From the NCBI GenBank assembly GCA_050084985.1, contig JBITNC010000002.1:33790001-33854000 (forward strand): a DNA stretch of 64,000 nt, read 5' to 3'. Position numbers and translations under genes: made by a program. This stretch comes from Nageia nagi (lineage: Eukaryota; Pinophyta). The notes beneath the pieces were generated by a model. That model worked only from the letters and a program-made list of their open reading frames with translations, was not told where the DNA came from and did no database searches. This document shows, piece after piece, positions 1-11,812 of the stretch (the first letter of the stretch is position 1; the number at the start of each line of letters is the position of its first letter).

Positions 1-248
1 ATGCTAAGCCAATATATTCTTAAACTCGTAATTAATTAAGCTTGTCTTCAATATTCTATATATACATGTCTGCAATCCCATTCTTCTTGTCGGACGATTA
101 TCACGATACTCGATTCGTCGCTTGTCTTCAATAATATATATATGATTCTACTTTCATATGCCGCCGCCTGCAATACCATTCTTCTAACAGGCATATTCCA
201 TTTGTTTATCTCTTCTGAGTACTACTTTAGAGATAGAAATTTGTCTAC
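1..248. other. AT-rich leader with a short direct duplication
   Basis: No gene is visible. A stretch beginning CTTGTCTTCAATA at about 41 recurs at about 121. In both cases it is followed by a TATATA run and then by a CTGCAAT..CCATTCTTCT block (near 70 and 168). The second copy is longer by an insert of roughly 20 bases. This looks like a small diverged tandem duplication. Confidence 0.4.
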
Positions 249-342
249 CATTGAAAATCATAATGAAATAGGAAGATATAGAAATGGCGGAGGGGTGGAG
301 ACATGCCATTGTGGCTTTCCGGCTTCATTATGATTTTCAATG
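249..342. repeat. 94-nt hairpin-forming inverted repeat
   Basis: Bases 249-267 and 324-342 are perfect reverse complements over 19 bases (arm CATTGAAAATCATAATGAA). Inside them the pairing continues imperfectly: GGAAG..A..AATGGC on the left faces the complement of GCCATTGTGGCTTTCC on the right. That gives arms of about 35-40 bases and a short loop. The size and shape resemble either a plant microRNA-type precursor or a small MITE remnant. No flanking target duplication was recognised, so the origin is open. Confidence 0.6.
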
Positions 343-780
343 CGGGGCAAATTTCCATTGCTGGTGAATGTGAGTGATAATGAGAGCATATTTGTCTGTG
401 GATCCGATGAAAATGATAGTAACTTAGAAGTTTTCCTGGGTGTCTTTTCACTGATACGTATAATTTGCTTTTTTAAATATTTTTTTTAACTAGTTTTAAG
501 TGGGAGGGTCTTTCTTGGGTGCCTTTCACTTGTATATATAATTTGATTTTTTAAAACATATTTTTTTTAGTAGTTTTAAGTTGATTTGTATATGATTTTT
601 TTTAATAAATATTATTTAATTACGAAGTTTTATAAGGGTCTTCATTTTTATTTCAGCTATTGGATTCTATCATTAGAGTACTCATCATTATATGAATTTA
701 TATTATTGATGTTTGAAATTTAATTTGAATTTATATAGAGAAAATAAAGTGAAACTTTCTTTTTTAAATAGAGATAGAGA
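343..780. other. AT-rich sequence without recognised features
   Basis: Two weakly similar stretches, near 445-480 and 515-560, each contain a CTTTTCACT/CTTTCACTTG-like start followed by ATAATTTG and a poly-T run with TAGTTTTAAG. This suggests a short degenerate duplication. No coding potential is recognised. Confidence 0.3.
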
Positions 781-2090
781 TGAATATTATCCAATTTCAC
801 AAGATCAATGTAAGCTCAAATAAATTTACAAAATTAAAATCTACTTGAATATAACTTTTCAATAATCTATAAAACATGAAAAACAGAGTTAAAATGTAAA
901 AATTATGATTATTTTTATTTAATATTATTTTCTTTCTATATTCATGAATTAAGTTTATAATAACTAATGAAACCCTACTAATTTCAAGATTTTTAATTTC
1001 TATTGATATTATTAAAGGTGAACCTAATTTCAATCTTTTATTTAATTCTTTAGTTCTTTGGAATTTGTAATTGTATCTTTTTTTGTTTGTTTTTAGATTT
1101 AATTCAATATGTTAAATAATAGTTTTCATTGAATTCAAGGATGTGAAATCTTCTGACTGCAATTCTTTGCAATCTGTAGACACTCCTGAATAAGTTGCTG
1201 CTCAAATGGTTTTAGTGTTTAAATAAGACCTAATTTCTTCGCTGCTAAACAAGCACATCCAAAAAACAGGGACTTAGATAGGTGGAACGTCCAAGCCAAT
1301 CTTTGCTGATTCCTTGTGGAGTCATCATGAAACAATTGAGGCATGCCTTCAGATCATCTTTGTAACCTTTAATATAGACTTTTATCCTCTATTAGAATAC
1401 GCATGGATACTAAGCTGTCATGTTTTGGAATAGGAATCGGAAAATATGATCCCTACCTAGCAAGGGTTTAACACTTACAGAGCAAGAATAAAACGAAAAC
1501 AAAATGTACTCATCTTATAAGGTGGTGTGGTCAGGATGCAGTGCTTGTGAACAGTGTATCTTGTAAGCAAAACCTTAAATCCGTAATTTGATTTGTTTTA
1601 CAGTGATGCTCAACTGCAATGAATACAGGACAATATGGCATGCCAATTATTAAATGACTCCACAGAAAGCAGTTCACAAACACTAAGGAAAAAGAATGGA
1701 ATGATAGTTTCGTGCAAAAATGAACCAGGGAAAGAAAGACACACAAAAGAGACAGTTATAAAGAGGATTCTGACAAAAGCCCAGTTATAAACATGATTCT
1801 AATAAAAGCCCTCTGTTTATAACAGAGTTCTCTTGAAAGTAATCAATAAAAAATTCTATATGATAGCATATTGTCTGGAATAGAGCCCAGAAATTTGCCA
1901 ATGATAAAAATCAAGTAAATGGCAGAATCGCCATGCTCAAAAGATATATCCCAGCATGGAAGTATGAAACATGGCACTGGTGAAAAGGACATTCCCCTCG
2001 ATCCAATTTAAAATTTTCCCTTTTACTATCTTTCAACTTGCACACTAGATATAGGGTATTCAAGATCGAGAGCTGGCACAAGGGAACTCC
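781..2090. repeat. Duplicated 3' flank of the receptor-kinase pseudogene, copy 1
   Basis: This stretch matches 6841-8253 in the same orientation with substitutions and small indels. Shared landmarks include AGATGAATATTAT, AAACATGAAAAA, GAATTAAGTTTATAATAA, CCAAGCCAATCT, GTCATCATGAAACAATTGAG, TGCTCAACTGCAATGAATAC and GAGGGCTGGCACAAGGGAAC-type ends. It ends just downstream of the kinase stop codon, so it is the 3' flank, and possibly the 3' UTR, of the gene on the minus strand. Divergence is concentrated in the AT-rich left half. Confidence 0.85.
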
Positions 2091-2162
2091 TATTCAGCAG
2101 TGTCACTCCGATTTCCCACTGGAGAAAAAATTAGTTTGAATTGAAGACTTCTCAACAACTCT

Positions 2163-3378
2163 TCAAAGCAGTTCTCTACTCTCTGTTGGTGATCTAATAA
2201 GCTCAAGTATTTGAAACACTTCTGCCATAAGTGGCCTCTTTGAAGGTACTCGTGACGTGCAAATAAGTCCCAAGTTTAATCACAGAAATAATCTCATCCT
2301 CAGGATATTCAGATAACGTTGAGCCCACACAAGTCAAATGCTTGCCTTCATCCAGTAAAGAGCGAACATTATCACATAGGATCACCACATCATCCTCCAT
2401 GTATTCCACTGGCCTTTTGCTTATAACAAGTTAAAGAGTAACATGCCAAATCCGTCCATATCATATCTCTTATTTATCTTGAGGTTTTGACAAGCAAATT
2501 GAGGAGCCAAGTATCACAGTGCGCTCTGTATTTTGCTACTGTGTATGTATCTGTCAACTATTGGCAGCAACTTTGCATGACCATAATCTGCAATTTTAGG
2601 ATTGCACTCCTCATCAAGTATCACATTGCTAGATTTTATTTTGCAGTGTATGACCGGTGGTTTGCAAGCATGGTGAAGATGTGCAAGCTCCCTTGCGATT
2701 CCCAAGGCCATCAATTTCTTTATTGCAACTATCCTCCCATCCCCTCCAACTGCTTTGTACACAGGCCCAAATCTTCCCCTTCCAAGTTCACAGTCCTTGT
2801 TAAGCAATGCAGGAGCACTAGTTATCCAATCTTCTGAGGCTCGATCTGGCATTGGATGTAAACATTACTAACTTTCCTAAGCTCATATCAGTAAAGGGGG
2901 ACTTAGAAAAGCTATCAAGCATATGATTCAAAGATCTTGAACTAGACTGTGCCCTTATGTTCAGAATAGTCACATCAACCACACCAAATGCAATCACAGC
3001 TGCTGCAGATATTGCAATAATGGCAGAAACACTTAAAACAATTCTGCTGTGTCTAGATTTAATCACTTCAACCCTCCCCCTCGCATTCCCACTTGAATTT
3101 GGATTAATAACTATTGGCTTTGGTGTAACCATGGGACAAGAAACATTCACACCTGATCCACAAAGACCTGAATTTCCATCAAGTTCTGTTTCGTTCAATG
3201 CGTTGAATATACCTCCTGTTGGGATTTTTCCTTCGAGTCTGTTATGGGAAACATTTACAGACAGCAGATTACCCAGATTTCCAAGTTACTATTGTAACTC
3301 TCCAGTAATATTAGTCCAATGACAAATTAATAATTTTCAGGCAATGCAGCTTTACTAATTTCTCGGGTGAGAAGATCC
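2163..3378 (-). pseudogene. LRR receptor-like kinase pseudogene (At3g28040-like, probably inactive kinase clade)
   Basis: Read on the minus strand, this gives the end of an LRR ectodomain (GNLGNLLSVNVSHNRLEGKI, near 3290-3230), a Cys pair cap (SGLCGSGVNVSC), a transmembrane helix (about 3050-2960, IVLSVSAIIAISAAAVIAFG), and the kinase N-lobe (GRGRFGPVYKAV, AIKK). The C-lobe follows (NPKIADYG, SSKIQSAL) and then the tail (RPVEYMEDDVV-type, KRPLMAEVFQILELIRSP), ending at a TGA at 2163-2165. The order and wording match the Arabidopsis At3g28040/PXC2-like family, whose HRD and DFG motifs are altered; here they read HCK and DYG. Breaks: two adjacent in-frame stops at 3286-3291, a frameshift near 2840, loss of about 100 residues near 2706 that joins the beta-3 lysine directly to the AHLHH segment, stops near 2510 and 2430, and frameshifts near 2420 and 2260. 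The upstream LRR exons were not found. It cannot make a full receptor. Confidence 0.9.
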
Positions 3379-6300
3379 TGCCTTTCGTAGTAATCATTTT
3401 CAAGCTATCAAACTTACAAATACAAAATTCAAGCCAAAATTTTGCAAATAGAAGGCCTAAAAACTGCTTTATATGATATAATCTACTGCTTATGGAAATT
3501 CTACACCTAACCCAGATTGAAATAAGGTGCACCATTCACACAGGACCAGATATATAGGACAAGCATAAATAACCTCTACTAACCATGATAATTATTCTTA
3601 TGAATAAGTCTAGTGATAATGCATACTCCTATGATTCAAAGAAGTTAAACAATCGTCATACACAAAAAATTTAAATAGTAAATTCCATTATAGACCAAAA
3701 GCTGTAATAGCTAACTTTCTAGATGCTCCCTCAATAAATACTTATAAAGATGTTCAGGATATGCCAGATAATTTTACAGGTCTACATTATTAATTTCAAG
3801 TCAGCTTTACGCCATTTAAGGATGTTTTCTAGAGACTTTTGGCTGCTATTAAGTGTACTTGTGGTTGCTCTTATCCGAGCATTTTCTGGGCTTCTACGGC
3901 ATTTTCATACTGCGCAACCAAAGTGGCATTTTAAACTTTTGATCTACTAGAAAAGCGCTTTTCGATGGGCAAAAATTTCTGATTCTTCCAACAAATCATA
4001 AAAGACTAATTTTGATTTATAGACCTGAAAGTTGGCATGTAACAAAAGCTACGTCTGAGGTAGGAACAAGCTTAAAAGGTCTATTAAGCAGCCTACTGAT
4101 GGAAAAATAACCTCAAATATGGAGATATGTACATCCCAGGTCATCATACCATTTACAGCTCTTAAATCTACGAGCTGCAAAGAAATTCAATCCTTCTTTT
4201 GCTGTATAAGAATCTTGACAGAATTGTCCACATTCCATATGGAATGCAGAACAAGGGCAAATGTGTTAATCTACAAGCACATGAACGGCTAGGACGTACC
4301 TGAATTCTAATATATGCTCAATGTTTGCATTTGCAAACAAAATCATGTCATAAGACACGTCCCCACCTGGGTACATCAAAACCTTTCCGGTAAAGGGGAC
4401 ATTTTCTTGCTGTCAAAAGAGTAGGAGCCTGAGATCAAATTTGAAGCTTTCAATGGCCTTCAAAGCTATTTTTACCCTTCAAATCAAGGTGATTCAAAAA
4501 TTTAGAGTAAAAAAAAATTCAAGTATTTAAATTTGGCCTTCATAGTTTTAAGGTGACATTAAATTTAAATTTTTTAAAGAAAGACAAACTTCCAAATTAT
4601 CCTTCATAGATTAATTTTTAAAATTAAATATATATTTAATATGAATTATAGTTAATATATTATAAAATATAAATTCATGTCTCATCATGATGACTTCTCA
4701 GAATTGGCATGCATTGTATCTTTCAATTATAACTAGGATCAAATTAGTTATTGGTAAATTGATGATCTTCCATTATTTCATATCAAAGTATCAATTAGCA
4801 AGTACCAAAGATAACTTGTAAATCAAACCTTCCCTTTTCAAGGATCATAGACTCATAGTTCACACATAACATATTTTTAATTTATAATGCTAACAAGTAA
4901 CACATGATATGGAAATAAGATCGGAGGGTGTCATTGAGTATCCCATACTAAAAAAAGAAAAATAACATAATAGCAAGATAATCAATATAAAGAGGTTGCA
5001 CTTCATATACACGATCATTTCTATGCTCAAGTGATGCATGATCTAAGAAAGATCCAAACTCTCATTAGGTTCAAACAAGATTTTACTTGTAATAGATATT
5101 ACGGACCAATCAAAACTTAACATACAAATAATGTCAAAATATTTCCTATTCATATTTACCAATTCAAAATGAAAGAGTGGACTAAGTATTTGATGAATTT
5201 ACTATAGAACTCTACTATCTGATAGACAAGGAGAAAAATCTTATATTTTAGTCCCTTTTTCCTACAAGCATAAAGTTTGAAATGAAAGCCTTGCATTAAC
5301 AAGGGTATAGAAGCATTCATGATTTATTGTCCAATTTCCATGTAGATGGTTTCATTCATTACTATAATTCGATCAAAATAAAACACTTTGTATTCTTACA
5401 AGTTTATATTAGGGAAAAACAAGCAAATATGGTAATTAAAAGATGGAGAGAATCTATTAAAGTTACTAATGGTATAAACCAATTTACATGAGATGCAATG
5501 AAATATGCTATCAAGTTTAGGCTAAAACCCCACTATATTATACCAAAAATGTAACTTGTTACTCTTTACATCCTTTACATGACACAGATCAAATGGTAAA
5601 CTTTAGGTAAATACTAGAATAAGAATACGAGGAACAACGATGTCATAATTGAAGTGATTTATCTTCTTGTTATGAGGTCTAGTAGAACTAGCATATTTAT
5701 TAAAAAATCCAAAATCAAAATTGAAAGTCTTATAATCACATAGATTAATGCAGATTATTATAACATGAACATAATAATGAACTTTATTGAGCTTGAGTGA
5801 TAGATAAAACTATTATTGATACCAATTTCTTGGTAAATTCCTTTATGTGTTATCTACAGAGTTTTTTTACAATAGAATAACTTAGACATCTATACAATAT
5901 TTTTGTTAAGACCATGTCATGTAAATATAATATCCAAAATAATTATCTAAAATTCTTTTTAACAGAACCCTGAAGCAACCTACTATTTGATTAACAAGCT
6001 ATATATATTTCTTGATTGCTAAATGATTTCTTATTTTTCTAATAGCTTGCTTGTGTGTTTTAAAAATGAAGATGGTATATAAATAATCCACTCTTACCTA
6101 TGAAACTGGTAGGATGATAAATATATCAAACCATAAGCCATCAAGGGATCTTAGATAATGGAGGGCAATTCGTCTCACATCCTAGACTAATTTTTCACTT
6201 CCCATAACAAGAGATTCCTTAGATACATAAGCAAACTTTAGTTGTACCCAAATATGATACAACTACATGACATCACTCGTAGAGCAAAGAATAGCCACCA

Positions 6301-6840
6301 TCAAAGAAAAGCTTACATATATGTATAGACACAACAAATCCTTACATGATTCTTAAAAATCTTAATGACATTTAATATATGATTTTACAAAAGACAATAT
6401 TTTATAAACACTTCAAATAAAGGACAACACATTTTTTAAACCTTCATTAAAGGACATCATAAAAATTGACCCTTAAAAAAATTGAAACCTTCAAATTCGA
6501 TCCCTGTTACACACTACATTAACTTGAATGCATAATCCCTTGGAAATTGAGCAAAATCACATCTTGATGAATATTCAATTTTGACTGTTTATTGATCGAT
6601 CACTCTTCGACTTGCACATCTCGAGGCGATTAATCGATGCAATTTGCATAAAAAATCTAGAAGTAGAATGCATGGAGACCTGGAGGCTCATTTTGTTTCA
6701 CTGTGTTTGCATGTTTGGAGTTTCAGAGTTGTGAAGGATTGTTGCAGTTGGAAAGGTTCATTATAGAAATCGTTGGGAGTGCTTCAGCCAACTCCAAGCT
6801 TCAACCATGTATTTTCAAGCTTCAACTAGGTATTTTCTAT
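3379..6840. other. AT-rich sequence without recognised genes
   Basis: This lies 5' of the receptor-kinase remnant (which reads leftward), so promoter or intron sequence of the lost LRR exons could be here. I could not recognise any LRR-coding exon, terminal repeats, or element coding sequence. Possible open frames are short and lack motifs. Confidence 0.4.
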
Positions 6841-8253
6841 AGATGAATATTATCTACTTTGATAAGATGCCGAATCTCTATCATTATAAAATACTAAATA
6901 AATTTATAAGGTTAGATTCTACATAAATATAACCTTTCATGTGTATATAAAACATGAAAAATGAAGTAAAAATGCAAAAGTTATGACTATGTTTGTGTAG
7001 TATTATTTTTCTTTATGAATTAAGTTTATAATAAATAATCAATCTCTACTAATTTCAAGATTTTGTTCTTTATTGATATTATTAGGGTTGAGCTTAATTT
7101 CAATTGCTTCTCTAATTTTTTATTCTTGAATTTTGTTTTTCATAATAAAAATAGTATTTTTTTGTTTGCATATTTAATTCAATATATTGATCAATAGTCT
7201 TCATTAAATTTAAGCACATCAAAAAGTCACGCAATTAAACATTTTGTGTGTTGTAATAAGACAAAAGTAGATCCTAAAGTGTAAAATAGCCCAGTACTTC
7301 AAAAAACAACATCCAACGGATGTAAAATAGCTAGTACTTTTGTCTCGATATAACTCACAAGACAAATTACATTTTACCCAATTAAATAGGTGAAACTTAA
7401 TAGAATATCAATAAAATCAACAGTTCCCAAGCCAATCTATGCTGATTTCTTGTAGAGTCATCATGAAACAATTGAGGCATGCTTTCAAATTATCTCTTTT
7501 AACTTTTAGTATAGACTTTTATCCCCTATTGGAATCCGCATGGATACTCAGCTGTCATGTTTTTGAATAGGAGTTGGAAAATATGATCCCTACGGACAAG
7601 GTATTAATACTTACAGAACAATAATAACATGAAAACAAAATGTACTTTTCTCATAAGGTGGTTTGGTCAGGATGCACTGCTTGTGAACAGTGTATCTTTG
7701 TAAGCAAAATCTTAAATCCGGAATTTGATTTGTTTTACAGTGATGCTCAACTGCAATGAATACAGGACAATATGGCATGCCAATTATCGAATGGCTCCAC
7801 AGAAAACAGTTCACAAACACTAAAGAAAAAGAATGTAATGACAGTTTCATGCAGAAATGAACCAGGGGACGAAAGACACACAAAAGAGACAGTTATAAAG
7901 AGGATTCTGATAAAAGCCCAGTTATAAACATGATTCTAATAAAAGCCCTCTGTTTCTAACAGAGTTCTATTGAAAATAATCAATCAAAAATTCTATATGA
8001 TAATAAGTATACTGTCTGGAATAGAACCCAGAAATTTGCCAATGATAAAAATCAAGTAAATGGCTGATCACCATGCTCAAAAGATATATCCCAGCATGGA
8101 AGTATGAAACATGGCACTGGTGAAAAGGGCATTCTCCTTTGATCCAATTTAAAATTCACCTTTTTACTATATTTCAACTTGCACACATGCAAAACTAGCA
8201 TTTCAGATGCTCTTTATGTATAGATTCACAAGATTGAGGGCTGGCACAAGGGA
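6841..8253. repeat. Duplicated 3' flank of the receptor-kinase pseudogene, copy 2
   Basis: Direct-orientation match to 781-2090, about 6.1 kb away. It keeps the same landmarks (CCAAGCCAATCT at about 7429, GTCATCATGAAACAATTGAG, GGCTGGCACAAGGGAACT at about 8238). The similarity stops where the kinase C-terminus would begin in copy 1. The second copy therefore carries flank but no kinase, either because the duplication ended there or because the gene was later deleted. Confidence 0.85.
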
Positions 8254-9285
8254 ACTTGGGAGTGATTTTGAATTGACTGAAATTTGTAATGAACATGCTA
8301 TTTCTCTTTCCGTCCATTGCTATGCATTTCTGGAATATTTTTTGATTTCTTGTTCTTTTTTCTTCTTATATAGTTGTAATGGAAGAACATAGATTTGCAT
8401 TTTTTAAATTTTTTTTAGCATATAGTTGTTCTATTTTTTTAATATCATTTCTTGTTAAGGAAGTTAGAAGAAAAGTAGATGTGAAAGCAGTTATGTTGAT
8501 AATTCTAAATTCAACTTCCACCATGTAAGTGATATTATAAAACTGTTGAAAAACCATACAAATCAATATATTTAAAAAGGTCATAAAAAAATATTTACAT
8601 TCTTACCTTTTTATATTTATAAAAAATATATGAGATGGATATAGTTATTTTTGTTCTAAGTCATTTTATATGTTGTAAAAGTGAGTTAGTTATTAATGTA
8701 AAAGTTTTGGATCCTTTTAAAATGTGTAAATTAACTTATAAAAATAAATACAAAATAAGAGTTTTTTGATGTTTCTTCAATTTTATCAATTTATAATTTT
8801 TTTGTAATTTCAATATGTTTATATTCTTGTAATTTTAATTATGTTTATGGTTTATATTTTCAAAATTTAATCTTAAGATGTTTATTGTTTTATTTTTATA
8901 GTTTTAATATATTTATATATTATTATTGATATAAATTAATATTATATTAAATTTTTATATTTAATGTTGAAATTTAAATTTATAAAAAAAATAACTATAA
9001 TATTAAATGAAAATGTTTTTTTTAAAATAAACTATAAACTTTTTTTCAATGATAATATTTCAAATAAAAATAGAATGTTAATTTAAACCATATAATATAT
9101 TTTAAAAATTCTAAATTTAAGCTCAATTCCACTTAGCATTATATATGACCAAGATATTCTTAAAATCAACGAGGGCCTTGCATTTCAGTTGTTTTAGTAT
9201 GTTTGCATAGTTGATTTTTTGTTGTAGGAGAGAGGTTCTTTCCACTAACGAATGTATGATTACTCTTTACTTTAATTCTTCCAAC
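8254..9285. other. Very AT-rich sequence without recognised genes
   Basis: Low-complexity AT-rich sequence, with long runs of T and TTTATAATT-type motifs. The last ~100 bases lead into a primer-binding-site-like motif, so the segment just before 9286 may be the end of an unrecognised LTR (it ends TTCCAACA). Confidence 0.35.
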
Positions 9286-9288
9286 AAA

Positions 9289-9304
9289 GTGGTATCAAAA
9301 TCGG
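9289..9304 (+). other. Primer-binding-site-like motif (initiator tRNA-Met type)
   Basis: The sequence reads AAAGTGGTATCAAAATCGGG. Its TGGTATCA core matches the usual plant copia primer site TGGTATCAGAGC, and it follows a CA-ending segment (TTCCAACA). This suggests the 5' LTR/internal junction of a copia element whose LTR start I could not place. Confidence 0.45.
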
Positions 9305-9700
9305 GTTAGAAATTTGTAGTAGAATAAATAAGATATTGTTAGAATTGGTTCCAGAAATGCACTCAAGCTACCAAGGTGGAAATGGAGGTGAACTACCTTC
9401 GAGTCCTCCTGGATTATTAGTTGAGTCCCCTCGAAAAATTCGTAGTAACAAGCTTCTCATTCTAGGTCATGTTCCCAACATCACCCTCCAAAGTGGAACC
9501 ATTCACCCTCTCGTGGGTGATATTGGTCACATCCCTCTCCACCTCATCATTGGGTGTTTGATCAAGAAGCGAGTTCTTCACATTGACGAGGTGGTGGAAC
9601 TTCAATGCATATGCAAGCTTCACAACATCTTGGTTGGGGAGCTACTCCCACTACTGCTTTGACTATTGGCAATAATGGTGCATGGGATGATTAACACTCC
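9305..9700 (+). other. GC-richer coding-like island, identity unknown
   Basis: Base composition rises sharply against the surrounding AT-rich DNA, with many CCTCC/CACC runs. One forward frame stays open from about 9336 to 9662 but has no ATG start (the frame opens at TTG). Another frame, from about 9640, gives a Gly/Trp/Asp-rich stretch (NNGAWDD, AKGWGEEVVDLL). I cannot assign either. It follows the primer-site-like motif, so it could be the gag end of a copia element, or host sequence picked up by one. Confidence 0.3.
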
Positions 9701-10725
9701 CCCACTCTTGATGTTAATGCTAAGGGTTGGGGTGAGGAAGTTGTTGATTTATTGCATGTTATCATAAAGGTGACTACTAGGACATTCAACCTATTCTAGC
9801 TAATACCTAGGATAAGATGATGGAAGAGGATCCACCAATTGGGGGCTCACCAATTGAGGATGTTTAAATGCCTTTGGTCTAGTATCATTTTTAAGGTTGT
9901 TGAAACTTTAATGCTCATGCCATTTAACCAATAACGATTTTTTATGGTTATTTTTTTGCATTGGATTCCTAATCTATGGTTAGGATTAGTGTGAACTTGC
10001 CTAGGGGTGTGACTTCTACCACCCATAATCTTTCTTTACTGTAAAAGTTTTTTTTATTTAATATAAATAATTTTTCATTAAATAAGGGTATTGTTAGAAT
10101 ATTTTGTTTGTATTTTGAAATTATTTTAATTTTTTTTGGAAATTTTTATTAGAAGATTCTAAGAATTAGAAATCTTACCAAATCTCCAAAACTGTATCAA
10201 TTTCATGGTTTCTTTTATAGTAATGATGATTTAAAAAAAATGTTCTATCAATCTCAGCATTGAGAGGAGTTAATTATGAACATTGAAAAATCAAAGTGAA
10301 AAGTTTATTGGGAATTTAAACTATTATCATATTTTTCAAGCAAGGATATGTAGAGCCTTTAGATTTGAGTATACTTACCCAACAACAAAAGAGAGAAAGA
10401 AGATAAAAGAAAAGGCCTATAAATATATGTTACTCATTCATAAAAAATTTGGTGAAAGCATATATTTACGAGTTGCTAAAGAATACATCTCAAAGGATAT
10501 ACAAGAAATCCTCGAAAAGGCATATGAAGGAAACATTCAATTAAAAATGATAAGCCCTCAAAATGACAATCATAACATGGTTGTCTTCTAGGTAAAAAAG
10601 GTAAAAAAAACTATTTATTCAATGTAATCAAATTGAAAAATATTATGGAATGCATAATCAATGGCTTCTTCATAATGTATGTTGAGGGAAAACCAACTCT
10701 TAAGGTTAATTTGCCTTCTATTTTG
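9701..10725. other. Unassigned sequence with a 103-codon open frame
   Basis: Between 10280 and 10591 the plus strand has a Lys/Glu-rich open frame (KERKKIKEKAYKYM, KEYISKDIQEILEKAYEG). It is closed upstream by a TGA at 10277 and has no ATG near its start. I recognise no domain. The remainder is AT-rich and featureless. This stretch ends at the target site of the solo LTR. Confidence 0.25.
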
Positions 10726-11220
10726 TGTTGGAATGTATAATGCATTATTGTAAAGGTTACATAGTAATCTTCTATTAAGTTCACTAATACTTAATGGTAT
10801 CATTTGATACCTTAAGTATTTAAGTGAATATGATAATGTAACTTGTCCTACACTCCATGTCATGAGCATGCCCCTTGGGTAAAAGGATATGCATTTCATG
10901 CTTTTGTACATTGGGTAAAAGGGTGATCCAAAAAGGGATTTTGGCCTATAAATAAAAGGCTCCCTCTTTCATATACCAATTTGTGGAGTAAAGTTATGCT
11001 ATAGGATATTGTTTAGGAGATGAGATTAGGATAATTGTAAGAGATTCATGTTTGTGAATGAAGTGAGATCTAGTTAGTGGATGTACTCCTAGTTCGAGGA
11101 ACCACTTTACATCTTGAGTTATCTTTGTGAGATTATCTTATTTGAGTTATTTAGATGTGAGATTGAGCTTTCACGAGATCTTGGTTGTTTAGGAATTAAG
11201 TGTTAGTGTTAGATCCTTCA
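10726..11220 (+). mobile_element. Solo LTR (family A), TSD TTTTG
   Basis: This 495-bp sequence begins TGTTGGAATG and ends ATCCTTCA. It is flanked by the 5-bp direct repeat TTTTG at 10721-10725 and 11221-11225. The same LTR, interrupted by another element, is found at 27549-27808 plus 62739-62965. No internal element sequence remains, so this is the usual product of recombination between two LTRs. The orientation is set by a TATA box and by the second copy. The family cannot be told from the LTR alone. Confidence 0.9.
10947..10954 (+). promoter_or_regulatory. TATA box of solo LTR A
   Basis: TATAAATA in the context GGCCTATAAATAAAAGGC, about 220 bp into the LTR. It is conserved in the second family A copy at 27753-27760. 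Confidence 0.65.
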
Positions 11221-11449
11221 TTTTGTGATTTGGATACTTATAGATGGAATTGTGACTTAATATGGGTAATGAGGGAGGTGATATGCTTCCTAATTTATTC
11301 ATTTAGCTCTCATATAGTTGCACTTTGGGTTTTTGAAACCTCAACTAGAATACATGATTATCTTAACACCAAAATAGTGTAACCTCCTTCAAATACTATT
11401 TTATTTAAGTATAATCATTGGGTAAGGGGGTTTAAATGGGCATTTGAGT

Positions 11450-11812
11450 AAACTCATAGGCTTGGAGTGACCATAGGTGGAAGTCTAGGTTAGCCCAGCT
11501 AGAGGTCCTAGATGAGAAGAGGTTCAATGCTTTAGAACACCTTTGTGCCTATCACTCCCACATCAAATGAACCTATATCAAGAAGATTATCCCTAAAGAG
11601 TTCAAGGTAGGTGACCTTGTATTGAAAGAGAATCTTTCGACACTAAAGCACTTGAAAATGAAAACAAAGGTAAATTTGAACCTATCTAGATTGATCCTTA
11701 TATTATCATTGATAATTATGGAAAATGTGCATATAAATTTTCCACAATTGAAGGTAAAGAGGAACATAATCCAATCAATGCCATGCATTTGAAAAAATTT
11801 CATGTATAACAT
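11450..11812 (+). pseudogene. Gypsy integrase C-terminal remnant
   Basis: In shifting plus frames this reads as the end of a gypsy integrase. There is a helical segment before the GPY/F region (FKVGDLVLKENLS-like, near 11600). It continues as TKGKFEP..IDPYIIIDNYGKCAYK, where the expected W-x-G-PY of the GPY/F module is partly changed. The tail is NPINAMHLKKFHV, followed by a stop. The catalytic core is absent, and several stops and frameshifts interrupt it. The module normally helps integrase multimerise and bind DNA. Confidence 0.75.

Noticed and set aside
2487-3322. Plus-strand open frames over the kinase remnant
   Set aside because: They are the complementary strand of well-recognised LRR, membrane and kinase segments. 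They show no motifs of their own.
10280-10591. A 103-codon plus-strand open frame
   Set aside because: No ATG near its start, upstream TGA at 10277, and no recognisable domain. Kept only as a note in the region entry.
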